From contig JAUZQA010000050.1 of the NCBI GenBank assembly GCA_030705665.1, positions 1 through 12,849 of the forward strand: a stretch of DNA of 12,849 bases, read 5' to 3'. The position numbers and the translations under genes are program-made. Below the pieces are notes generated by a model. That model was given only the letters and a program-made list of their open reading frames with translations. It ran no database searches and was not told where the DNA came from. Shown in pieces: positions 6,742 through 12,849 of this stretch (within the stretch, counting starts at the first letter, position 1; each line of letters begins with the position of its first letter). This stretch comes from Bacillota bacterium. GTDB lineage: Bacteria > Bacillota > Bacilli > Bacillales_B > DSM-18226.

Positions 6742-8106
6742 TTATTCCTTCTTTCTAATAAAATAAACGAGTTTAATAGATTCTATTTGTGTTTTCTCCA
6801 ATTCCTTTAACAATGAGAAAAGCTGCTCATTTTCTACTTCCCGTTCAAAAAACAAAAAAAGTTCATCATAATAGCCAGGAGGTATATTGTAAACAAAATG
6901 GGCGATGTCTTGATCCTCAGGATTTGAAAAGGCTAAACCGTATTTTGCTCCATATTCTGTTACATTTTCAACAAATATCGGACTTCTGGTGGTAGACTGA
7001 TAGGAAATACCAGGTCCCATTTCTGCTGCTATTTTCATCGGGAGATACATAAACTCACCAGTTCCAAGACAGAGCGTGTTTTTGCCGCTCCTTTTACTTG
7101 TAAGGAATGATGCTGCTTCAAGTAATTTATCTTGAGTCTGCCGGTTAATATCACTTGAAATCCCAAAGCGGCCGGTTTCATTTAAAAAAGGCGTACTATT
7201 GATACTTCCATTGGTCGATATCGAAGAAATCTCAGCCTCCTCAAAAAGTGATGGAAGGTAAATTCTCTCGATTTGTGCCTTCTTTTTCTGACAGTGATAA
7301 TCTTCGCTTCTTTGTTCAAGTTTTTCATTTTGAATATTCACTTGAACTTTTCCAGCTAGTAAACTAACTACATGAATCGTAATACCTAATATATTTTCGA
7401 GTTTTTTGAATTCCTGCTTATCTTCTTCTGAACGCCAATCTAATATTGAAACCACTGAATACACTTTCCTCGGAAAGCGTGAATGAATCGATCGGATAAT
7501 ATTTAAGGCAGTTTTTCCTGTTGTAAGTTCATCATCAACCAGAATAATTTCCCTATCATTAGCAATCATTTCTAATGGCAGATAACAATGATGGGAAGTT
7601 GCATGTGAATGCTCCTCTTCAAACGAAACCACAGGTCGGTAGTCAACTAAATTTTCCCTTGTTGTATGCACATAACCCGCCCCTTCGAAGCAATCAAAAA
7701 AAGCATGTCCAAGGGCTGTTGCCGTTTCCGCAAACCCGATGATTAGGGGATCAAAAGTCTTTGGAATAAACGCAGAACCTGTAAATGATGGTTCATATTT
7801 TAAGAAAGAATCAAGCCATTCTTTTTTCAACTCACACCTGCCGCCTTTTACCTCCTCGTAATATTTTGCCGCCAAAAGAGCAGATGTTAATCCCCCCCTA
7901 TTCGGATGAATAGGAAGATGCTTGCCAAGTACTTTACTTACGAATAAAAATGAACGTTTTTTATTTATTCTCGCCGCCATTTTGATAAGATCTTCAAGCG
8001 GAATATGAAAATCGTTTTTTTCAACAAAAACTTCGACGGTAATAGAATTGAGAATATTAAACGAAAACTCTTTGTTTGATAAGATCGATGCTTGAATATT
8101 CTTCAT
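6742..8106 (-). CDS. Phosphoribosyltransferase with C-terminal TRSP domain (454 aa)
   Basis: Two-domain cytoplasmic enzyme of Ter biosynthetic modules. The N-terminal PRTase has the textbook PRPP-binding loop IILVDDELTTGKTALN (187-202) after a hydrophobic strand, preceded by GFAETATALGHAF (124-136). The C-terminal domain carries the motif that names the TRSP family, T373-R374-S375-P376, and LGTGEFMYLP (347-356). A PRTase would join a base-like substrate to ribose 5-phosphate from PRPP; the acceptor here is unknown. ATG 8106 has GGGGTG 6 bases upstream, and the N-terminal residues look native to the family (ARINKKRSFLFVSKVLGKHLP at 45-65). The gene overlaps the aldolase gene by 50 bases, an unusually long overlap, and is followed after 4 bases by the StiP gene. 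Confidence 0.9.
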   Translation of the reverse strand: MKNIQASILSNKEFSFNILNSITVEVFVEKNDFHIPLEDLIKMAARINKKRSFLFVSKVLGKHLPIHPNRGGLTSALLAAKYYEEVKGGRCELKKEWLDSFLKYEPSFTGSAFIPKTFDPLIIGFAETATALGHAFFDCFEGAGYVHTTRENLVDYRPVVSFEEEHSHATSHHCYLPLEMIANDREIILVDDELTTGKTALNIIRSIHSRFPRKVYSVVSILDWRSEEDKQEFKKLENILGITIHVVSLLAGKVQVNIQNEKLEQRSEDYHCQKKKAQIERIYLPSLFEEAEISSISTNGSINSTPFLNETGRFGISSDINRQTQDKLLEAASFLTSKRSGKNTLCLGTGEFMYLPMKIAAEMGPGISYQSTTRSPIFVENVTEYGAKYGLAFSNPEDQDIAHFVYNIPPGYYDELFLFFEREVENEQLFSLLKELEKTQIESIKLVYFIRKKE

Positions 8107-9244
8107 TTAGCACCCCATAGACTTCAGATTTCAACAACATTCTTTTTGCCCAATAGTAATGAGGCTTTATTTCATTCATTTTATTTAAAAACTGGCTTTT
8201 TTTGACACCATATTCTCCAGTTGCTGATTCAACTATATTTAATGCATCCACATATTCTTCGTATGTAACAACATTTAAGGCCTGAACAGCCTTAATATGG
8301 GAAGGATGAATAATTGTTTTTCCGATCAAACCATTTGTTATATCCAGCAGAATTTCTCTAATAAGCCCATCTATATTTTGATCAATCAATTCTGTGCGTA
8401 TTTTTCTTCCTTCATCACCAAAATGATTGCGAAAAGGAGTCTGACGAAGCTGAGGCTTTAACATTCTCTCCTTCACGGAAAAATATTCCCAGACGGGCCC
8501 TGAGATCACATATGGACAACTCGAGCGTTGAAATATGTTAATAATATCGGCAATGCAATCCCTTAATACCGCAATATCGTAAACAGTTGTATCTGCGCTA
8601 CGCCTGATTCCGTAAATCCCACTAAAATCAGTAGCGCCAATTCGGACATTTAATATGTACTCCCTATAGTCATCTAGAACACTTTTGATTCGCACTAATT
8701 CTTCCATCCTTGTTTCTTTGTTGATGACTTTTTCCGATTCAAGAATGGGCATACAATAAAATGGCTGCTCTTTCGTTGAAATTTTACTCACCACAGTTAA
8801 TAGCTCTCTTCCAGTCTCCGCTTCAAACTTTGGGAATACCACTCCTGTGAAAAGTTGAAATATTTCTCCCAGGCTTTGATAAATTCTTTTAAATTGTTCA
8901 ATATGCCGAACCCGAAAAAACAACAATGGTAATTCATTCATTGTTATCATTTCTTGATTCATATTTTGATAGAGTTGTAACAATCCTTTTTTTAAACAAG
9001 CCTCAGCGTACTCAACATTTTGGTCCCCTATTGCATCTTCAAGATCAATCACAAGCGAAGTTAATCCATTTTGTTTTTGTTTGATGATATCATGGTAAAA
9101 ATCAGTCCTTGAAGCAGGCATATATAAGGTGGCACCAAGACTATAGGAAAGTAATTCTCGATTTGAAGTTTTATTAAAATGTTGGGGCTTGATAAAAAAA
9201 AGTTGATCCATTTCATTTTTTTCTAAATAGGAAAAAAATTTCAT
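8057..9244 (-). CDS. HpcH/HpaI aldolase / citrate-lyase-beta (CitE)-like protein (395 aa)
   Basis: A TIM-barrel enzyme of the CitE-like aldolase family, which cleaves or condenses C-C bonds in Mg2+-bound oxoacid or acyl-CoA substrates. Family signatures are YMPASRTDFY (41-50), the IDLEDA motif (66-71), VVFPKFE (135-141, metal-binding glutamate), PILESE (166-171), RIGATDFSGIYGIRRS (201-216) and GKTIIHPSHI (308-317). It is about 100 residues longer than ordinary CitE, with an extra C-terminal region (about 325-395), as is usual for the Ter-associated subgroup. ATG 9244 has AAGGAG 11 bases upstream, slightly long; the next ATG (codon 12) has none. The gene starts 81 bases after terC, and most of that gap is a terminator-like hairpin, so expression probably depends on read-through. 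Substrate is unknown; a role in making a nucleoside-like metabolite is inference from its neighbours. Confidence 0.9.
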   Translation of the reverse strand: MKFFSYLEKNEMDQLFFIKPQHFNKTSNRELLSYSLGATLYMPASRTDFYHDIIKQKQNGLTSLVIDLEDAIGDQNVEYAEACLKKGLLQLYQNMNQEMITMNELPLLFFRVRHIEQFKRIYQSLGEIFQLFTGVVFPKFEAETGRELLTVVSKISTKEQPFYCMPILESEKVINKETRMEELVRIKSVLDDYREYILNVRIGATDFSGIYGIRRSADTTVYDIAVLRDCIADIINIFQRSSCPYVISGPVWEYFSVKERMLKPQLRQTPFRNHFGDEGRKIRTELIDQNIDGLIREILLDITNGLIGKTIIHPSHIKAVQALNVVTYEEYVDALNIVESATGEYGVKKSQFLNKMNEIKPHYYWAKRMLLKSEVYGVLNEEYSSIDLIKQRVFV

Positions 9245-9270
9245 AGTATTCGCAGCTCCTTCAGGGCATT

Positions 9271-9317
9271 AAAAAAAGAATAAAGGAGGGGACACAACTG
9301 TCTGAATCCCCTCCTTT
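9271..9317 (-). terminator. Terminator or attenuator between terC and the aldolase gene
   Basis: In the leftward RNA, AAAGGAGGGGA (9317-9307) pairs perfectly with TCCCCTCCTTT (9292-9282) around a 14-base loop. ATTC and seven T residues follow (9281-9271). This is a strong Rho-independent terminator, 8 bases after the terC stop. No recognisable promoter fits in the 26 bases between it and the aldolase start, so the downstream biosynthetic genes must rely on incomplete or regulated termination. Confidence 0.88.
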
Positions 9318-9325
9318 CATAGATC

Positions 9326-10087
9326 TTATTGTTCAGCTTTTTTATTTTTATTTAAGAAGTGGACGATAAATGTTGCTCCGAATGTAAACAACAGAATGAT
9401 GAAAAAGTACATTGGTTCAAGTTCATAGTGGGCTACGCTCAAGAACATTTTAATAGAAATGATTGCGATTAAAATGTATGCCGTTGTTTCAAGTTCAGGA
9501 ACACGATCAATCAGAGTAAGAAAGATTCCAGCTACTCCCCGCATCATCAAGACACCCAAGATCCCGCCAAGGAATAAAATCCATACCTTGTTACTGACAC
9601 CAAAGGCGGCCAACACACTATCGACGGAAAAGGCAATATCCATTAATTCTACCGATGCTACCGTTCCCCAGAATGTCCCAAATAAACGGATAAACAATCC
9701 CTTTGCATTGACGTCTTCGTCCTCTTCTCCTTCCCCGCCTTCTTTTCGTTTATCAATAAAGTATTTAATCGACAGCCACGCCAGATAGCCAGCCCCAATC
9801 ATTTTAATCCACCAAAGTTTGATTAAAAATACTCCAAGACCAATTGCTACGAATCGAAAAATATAAGCGCCAAATAATCCATAGAAAAGTGCTTTACGCC
9901 GTTTTTCGAGAGGCAGATGTTTTACCATTATCGCTAAAACGAGCGCATTGTCAGAGGATAGTAATCCTTCCAAAATAATTAATGTTCCAATCAATCCCCA
10001 GCTGACTGGATCTGTTAAAACCTTAAGCCACATACCTCCATCAAAAAACTCGGCGTATGTGTTTAAAATACCATGCAAAGCTGACAT
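9326..10087 (-). CDS. yceF: TerC-family integral membrane metal transporter (253 aa)
   Basis: TerC/Alx-family protein with about seven membrane helices. In Bacillus, TerC homologues (YceF/MeeF and YkoY/MeeY) are reported to export Mn2+ and metallate secreted enzymes. Conserved membrane acids are visible: LEGLLSSDNALVLA (39-52, with E40 and D46) and VELMDIAFSVDSVLA (146-160, with E147, D150, D156). A cytoplasmic loop after helix 4 is very acidic (GGEGEEDEDVN, 117-127). The start is the ATG at 10087, with GGAGGAAG 7 bases upstream. An extension to 10141 would read through a stem-loop and add 18 residues that do not fit the family. It lies downstream of terD in the same unit and is followed by a strong terminator-like hairpin. 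Because its partner is a TerD, YceF is the likelier equivalent than YkoY. Confidence 0.92.
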   Translation of the reverse strand: MSALHGILNTYAEFFDGGMWLKVLTDPVSWGLIGTLIILEGLLSSDNALVLAIMVKHLPLEKRRKALFYGLFGAYIFRFVAIGLGVFLIKLWWIKMIGAGYLAWLSIKYFIDKRKEGGEGEEDEDVNAKGLFIRLFGTFWGTVASVELMDIAFSVDSVLAAFGVSNKVWILFLGGILGVLMMRGVAGIFLTLIDRVPELETTAYILIAIISIKMFLSVAHYELEPMYFFIILLFTFGATFIVHFLNKNKKAEQ

Positions 10088-10120
10088 TAAAAGACTTCCT
10101 CCATTATCAATAAATATTTT

Positions 10121-10153
10121 TAAAGAGACTCGGCAATACACCGAGCCTCTTTA
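10121..10153 (-). repeat. Stem-loop between terD and terC
   Basis: TAAAGAG-A-CTCGG (10121-10133) is complementary to CCGAG-C-CTCTTTA (10141-10153), with a single A/C mismatch and a 7-base loop. On the minus strand it is followed by mixed A/T sequence rather than a T run. It is therefore more likely an mRNA processing or stability element, or a leaky terminator, than a full stop. Confidence 0.6.
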
Positions 10154-10167
10154 TGCTCATGCATAAA

Positions 10168-10749
10168 TTAACCAACCTGAAGACCAAAGTCAGTTGCTAA
10201 TGCAGCGAGACCACCCTGATAGCCGCTGCCGATTGCACTAAACTTCCATTCCCCATTATGGCGGTATAGTTCTCCTACTATAAGCGCTGTTTCAATGGAG
10301 AAATCTTCGCCAAGATCATAACGGATTAACTCTTCTCCACTTTCCTCATTAAAAATACGGGCGTAAGCATTGGAAACTTGGCCAAAATTTTGATTACGTT
10401 TATCCGCTTCATGAATTGTAATCGTGAAAGCAACACGCTGGATATTTGCAGGAATTCCCGTAAGGTTAATTTTCACTTGTTCGTCATCACCCTCACCGGC
10501 CCCTGTTCGGTTATCTCCAGTATGTACAACTGCCCCATTTGCTCCTTGGGTATTATTATAGAAAACAAAATCTTTCTCACTTGTTACTTTACCATTATCA
10601 CCTAATAGAAAAACGGAAGAATCTAAATCAAAGTCATTGCCGCCATCATATTTGTTAGTATCCCACCCAAGTCCAACAACCACTTTTGTTAAACCAGGAT
10701 TTGTTTTTGTAAGATCAACTTTTTGTCCTTTTGATAAACTAATTGCCAT
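10168..10749 (-). CDS. terD: TerD-family stress protein, first gene of the cluster (193 aa)
   Basis: Canonical TerD-domain, cytoplasmic calcium-binding stress protein. Both acidic ligand motifs are intact: [11 protein letters not shown] (38-48) and [13 protein letters not shown] (78-90). [28 protein letters not shown] opens the protein as in B. subtilis YceD, whose length (193 aa, as recalled) it shares; [12 protein letters not shown] and [10 protein letters not shown] are further family segments. The start is the ATG at 10749, with GGAGGT 7 bases upstream. The in-frame ATG at 10764 overlaps that site and is rejected. A perfect sigma-W-type promoter lies 34 bases upstream of the start. It is followed by a stem-loop and then terC, the classic TerD-TerC pairing of a metal-stress complex at the membrane. 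Confidence 0.94.
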   Translation of the reverse strand: MAISLSKGQKVDLTKTNPGLTKVVVGLGWDTNKYDGGNDFDLDSSVFLLGDNGKVTSEKDFVFYNNTQGANGAVVHTGDNRTGAGEGDDEQVKINLTGIPANIQRVAFTITIHEADKRNQNFGQVSNAYARIFNEESGEELIRYDLGEDFSIETALIVGELYRHNGEWKFSAIGSGYQGGLAALATDFGLQVG

Positions 10750-10782
10750 TTCTTTTACCTCCATTTTTGGTTATAGTTTATT

Positions 10783-10808
10783 TACGAAGAAAGTTTAAAA
10801 AGGTTTCA
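10783..10808 (-). promoter_or_regulatory. ECF (sigma W-type) promoter for the terD-terC-biosynthetic unit
   Basis: TGAAAC (10808-10803), a 16-base spacer and CGTA (10786-10783) match the Bacillus sigma-W consensus exactly. The spacer begins CTTTTTAAA, almost the same as in the promoter at 4469-4494. The predicted start of transcription gives a leader of about 25 bases before the terD ATG. Confidence 0.82.
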
Positions 10809-10854
10809 AATTAATAATAAATTTTTTGACACCCAGTTTGCAAATTTTTCCTCA

Positions 10855-11448
10855 TTAACATTTCCATTTTGGCGGAGTATCCTTGGACCAATAAATAGCC
10901 CCAAGTTCATAATGATTTTGAAAATCATCAAAATACGTATGATAGTGAAAATTAAACCAATATCCCCCCTGCGGCGGATGGTCCCTCCGCACATGGAAAC
11001 GCAGCACATCTAAGTTTGTATTACGATCCTTAAGATGAAATATTTTCTCAGAAAGGCCACCGCCAGAATCCTCAGTAATGATGAGATTTTGAAAATCCGA
11101 CTCAGGATACTTAGCGGCTGTTTCTTCAAGAGCCTTCTCAATATTGGGCAATACGATCTCCCGAAATTCCTGCTCAATAACTGGTTTTATTCGAGGCCCA
11201 AATTTTTGATACGATTGCTCTTCAGCCTGTTTTATGAGGTCTTCAACAAACGCATCTTTGTTTATGTGAGTTTCTGACCAAATTGTTGCCGCTTGATTTA
11301 TATTAGATGATGGACTGGCGGCTTCAAAAATATCTTTTTCCGGGGGCTTTTCAGCATTGACATTATTAATGAATTGCGATGGGGAAACTACACCGAATGT
11401 TAATATTGAAACCATCACCATTAACGATTTACGAATCCAGTTTTTCAT
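10855..11448 (-). CDS. ypjP: YpjP-like exported protein (197 aa)
   Basis: Conserved Bacillaceae protein of unknown function, recognised from its N-terminus, its length and its place between ypiP and thymidylate synthase in related genomes. The N-terminus is a signal peptide: MKNWIRK positive region, hydrophobic core MVMVSILTFGVVS (10-22), and a likely cleavage after NVNA (about residue 32). The mature part is helical and charged (about 50-105), then has an aromatic C-terminus (HYHTYFDDFQNHYELGAIYW). The start is the ATG at 11448, with GAGGGGG 7 bases upstream. A longer reading from a TTG at 11466 would include that ribosome binding site. It is preceded by its own -10 element and by the ypiP terminator, so it is transcribed alone. 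No clear terminator separates it from the terD promoter, so read-through into the ter cluster is possible. Confidence 0.88.
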   Translation of the reverse strand: MKNWIRKSLMVMVSILTFGVVSPSQFINNVNAEKPPEKDIFEAASPSSNINQAATIWSETHINKDAFVEDLIKQAEEQSYQKFGPRIKPVIEQEFREIVLPNIEKALEETAAKYPESDFQNLIITEDSGGGLSEKIFHLKDRNTNLDVLRFHVRRDHPPQGGYWFNFHYHTYFDDFQNHYELGAIYWSKDTPPKWKC

Positions 11449-11504
11449 TCGGCATCCCCCTCTCAATCAGTGTTAGAAGATTTAATAGAATTACATATAG
11501 GTCT

Positions 11505-11510
11505 ATTATA
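11505..11510 (-). promoter_or_regulatory. -10 element of a probable ypjP promoter
   Basis: A consensus TATAAT (11510-11505) lies between the ypiP terminator and the ypjP ribosome binding site. No good -35 is present 16-18 bases upstream, so the call rests on the perfect -10 and its position. Confidence 0.5.
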
Positions 11511-11556
11511 CTTTATTTTTTTAGGAAAATGGAAAAATCAGTATTACGAAAATATT

Positions 11557-11586
11557 AAAAAACTGGGAACAACTCAATCCCCAGTT
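11557..11586 (-). terminator. Rho-independent terminator after ypiP
   Basis: In the leftward RNA, AACTGGG (11586-11580) pairs with CCCAGTT (11567-11561) around a 12-base loop. The stem runs into a T tract (11562-11557). It begins three bases after the ypiP stop codon and ends the brxA-ypiP unit. Confidence 0.85.
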
Positions 11587-11588
11587 AG

Positions 11589-12413
11589 TTACTTCTTTTC
11601 AATCCAGCCAAAATGAAACTTGGCTGTTTTTCTGCGCTGTACCTGAAATCCAAATTTCTCAAAGCGGCTGCTTCTATAGTGATCCTTCAATACAACTCGC
11701 TGCCGTGAAACCCGTAAAGCTTCATGGACAGTCTCCTCCAGAAGGTCATCATAAATGGCAAACTGTCCCAATGCCTTGATTCCATCTGATTCAAGAACAC
11801 TTTCTTCGAACATAGGATCAAAATAAACACAATCGAACGAATGACTTGGAAGGCTTTGAAGAACATTAAGCGCTTTATCATGAATGACGTGTATTCGCTT
11901 CATTGCAGCATTCATGGCAGAAAGGCCGGAATCCCATTCACATAATCCCGTTTTTACCAAAAAAGCTAGAAAAGGCTGTCCTTCCACCCCAATTACACTT
12001 CCCGTTTCACCTACTAAGTAACTTGCTACAATCGAGTCGGAAGCCAGACCAAGTGTACAATCAAGAAAACTCATGCCTTCGGCTAAACAAGTTGCATCTG
12101 CAAATGGATCATGCTCTTTATTCATTAATCTTTTGATACGAAACATAGCCGAATTAGGATGAAAAAAGAATGGCTGCCTTTCTCCTTTTGCAAAAAGCTC
12201 ATGACGTTCCTTTCCGACAACGATGCAATCACTGTCCATTTCCTTTTGTATGGATTGAACGGATTTTTTGTTTCGGGGAAAATATTCTACACTTAAAATA
12301 GCAGCGGTTGCCATTGCTTTTTCAATCATATGCTGATTTGTCCTACCTGCTGTAGTTACGAACATAAAACTCAACTCATTTTCCGTTTTAATATAATAGA
12401 AAAGGACGTCCAT
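11589..12413 (-). CDS. ypiP: Class I SAM-dependent methyltransferase, RsmJ/YpiP-like (274 aa)
   Basis: Rossmann-fold methyltransferase resembling RsmJ, the 16S rRNA guanine-N2 methyltransferase of enterobacteria. Bacillus YpiP is the expected equivalent; its substrate is, to my knowledge, not established. The SAM-binding glycine-rich region is FLDCTLGLASDS (116-127), with GVEGQP (142-147) as the acidic ribose-binding strand. The catalytic-type motif YFDPMF (197-202) is the RsmJ signature. An N-terminal portion of about 100 residues precedes the fold and starts with a predicted beta-rich segment. The start is the ATG at 12413, with AAAAAGGG about 6 bases upstream. An earlier in-frame ATG at 12443 would lie inside the end of brxA and lacks a ribosome binding site. 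It begins 13 bases after the brxA stop, so the two are co-transcribed. Confidence 0.85.
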   Translation of the reverse strand: MDVLFYYIKTENELSFMFVTTAGRTNQHMIEKAMATAAILSVEYFPRNKKSVQSIQKEMDSDCIVVGKERHELFAKGERQPFFFHPNSAMFRIKRLMNKEHDPFADATCLAEGMSFLDCTLGLASDSIVASYLVGETGSVIGVEGQPFLAFLVKTGLCEWDSGLSAMNAAMKRIHVIHDKALNVLQSLPSHSFDCVYFDPMFEESVLESDGIKALGQFAIYDDLLEETVHEALRVSRQRVVLKDHYRSSRFEKFGFQVQRRKTAKFHFGWIEKK

Positions 12414-12426
12414 AGACATCCCTTTT

Positions 12427-12849
12427 TTAACAATATTTCTCAAATGCAGTCGATAAATTATTCATGACATCTTCCATTGATGCACCTTCGATATCATGGC
12501 GTGGAATAAAATGCACTACTTTATTGCCATTTAATAAAGCAACGGAAGGAGAAGATGGTTCGATGCCTTCAAAAAACTCGCGCATTTTTGCTGTTGCTTC
12601 CTTATCTTGGCCCGCAAAAACAGTCACAAGATGATCTGGTTTTTTATCACTATTCATGACGGTTTGGGTAACTGCCGGGCGAGCAAGACCTGCTGCACAG
12701 CCACAGACGGAGTTAACTACCACGAGGGTGGTTCCTGATGCATTCTCCATATATTTTTCTACCGCTTCATCGGTAGTAAGCTCTTGAAAACCCGCATTCG
12801 TAAGCTCATCACGCATTGGTTTAATCATTTGTCTCATATATTCTTCATA
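12427..12849 (-). CDS. brxA: Bacilliredoxin BrxA/YphP, start beyond the window
   Basis: Thioredoxin-fold protein that removes bacillithiol mixed disulfides from oxidised proteins. The active-site motif is CGC in VVNSVCGCAAGLARPA, with DKEATAKMREFFEG and a closing VVHFIPRHDIEG, matching B. subtilis YphP closely. The reading frame stays open to the window edge: the codons before the ATG at 12837 read YEEY, which matches the N-terminus of YphP. The true start is therefore a few codons outside, and the internal ATG is not the start. YqiW/BrxB is the alternative family member, but linkage to ypiP and ypjP points to BrxA. Its presence implies a bacillithiol-using Bacillaceae host. It is followed by ypiP in the same unit. 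Confidence 0.92.
   Translation of the reverse strand, partial: YEEYMRQMIKPMRDELTNAGFQELTTDEAVEKYMENASGTTLVVVNSVCGCAAGLARPAVTQTVMNSDKKPDHLVTVFAGQDKEATAKMREFFEGIEPSSPSVALLNGNKVVHFIPRHDIEGASMEDVMNNLSTAFEKYC

Noticed and set aside
9459..9788. 109-codon open frame on the + strand opposite terC
   Set aside because: No ribosome binding site, low-complexity Ser/Pro-rich product and full overlap with the intact terC gene; a shadow frame.
10088..10141. Longer terC start adding 18 residues
   Set aside because: It reads through the terD-terC stem-loop and has no ribosome binding site. The ATG at 10087 has GGAGGAAG at good spacing.
10822..10860. Possible sigma-B promoter upstream of terD (GGGTGT with GTTAAT upstream)
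   Set aside because: Spacing is about 19 bases against the usual 12-15, and no GTTT-type -35 lies at the right distance.
12427..12837. Complete brxA starting at the ATG at 12837
   Set aside because: The frame continues upstream to the window edge with codons YEEY that match the YphP N-terminus, so the gene is cut by the window.

Overview
The window is low-GC Firmicute DNA, most likely from a member of the Bacillaceae. Purine-rich Shine-Dalgarno sequences precede nearly every gene, TTG and GTG starts occur, and the flanking genes are recognisable Bacillus housekeeping genes. On the right, transcribed leftward, are brxA/yphP (bacilliredoxin, start off the window), ypiP (RsmJ-like methyltransferase) and ypjP (exported protein). 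On the far left is the start of thyA (thymidylate synthase), also leftward. As I recall, B. subtilis carries these genes in the order yphP-ypiP-ypjP-thyB with nothing large between the last two. About 10.5 kb (roughly 300-10850) therefore looks inserted between ypjP and thyA.

The inserted block is a tellurium-resistance-type (Ter) stress cluster in two leftward transcription units. Unit 1 (10749-4825) is terD, terC/yceF, a CitE/HpcH-type aldolase, a PRTase-TRSP protein, a StiP/PELOTA protein and a HAD phosphatase. Unit 2 (4323-341) is yceG, yceH/telA, a divergent TerD paralogue and a canonical TerD, followed by a clear terminator. Each unit has a TGAAAC-N16-CGTA promoter of the envelope-stress ECF (sigma W type) class, and the two promoters share part of their spacers. 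Between the units a small two-helix membrane protein is encoded on the opposite (+) strand.

The TerD proteins (predicted calcium binding), TerC (membrane metal transporter) and TelA/YceH would form an envelope or metal-stress apparatus. The aldolase, two PRPP-binding-loop proteins, the HAD phosphatase and perhaps YceG match the 'biosynthetic module' proposed in comparative genomics to make a nucleoside-like metabolite. That product is unknown to me and is the most interesting unsolved part of the window.

Regulatory structure includes a terminator-like hairpin between terC and the aldolase gene (a possible attenuator controlling the biosynthetic genes), a stem-loop between terD and terC, a structured 5' leader ahead of yceG, and palindromes between the divergent yceG and small-membrane-protein promoters. 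No tRNA, rRNA, transposase, integrase, CRISPR array or prophage gene was seen, and no gene-free stretch exceeds 300 bases.
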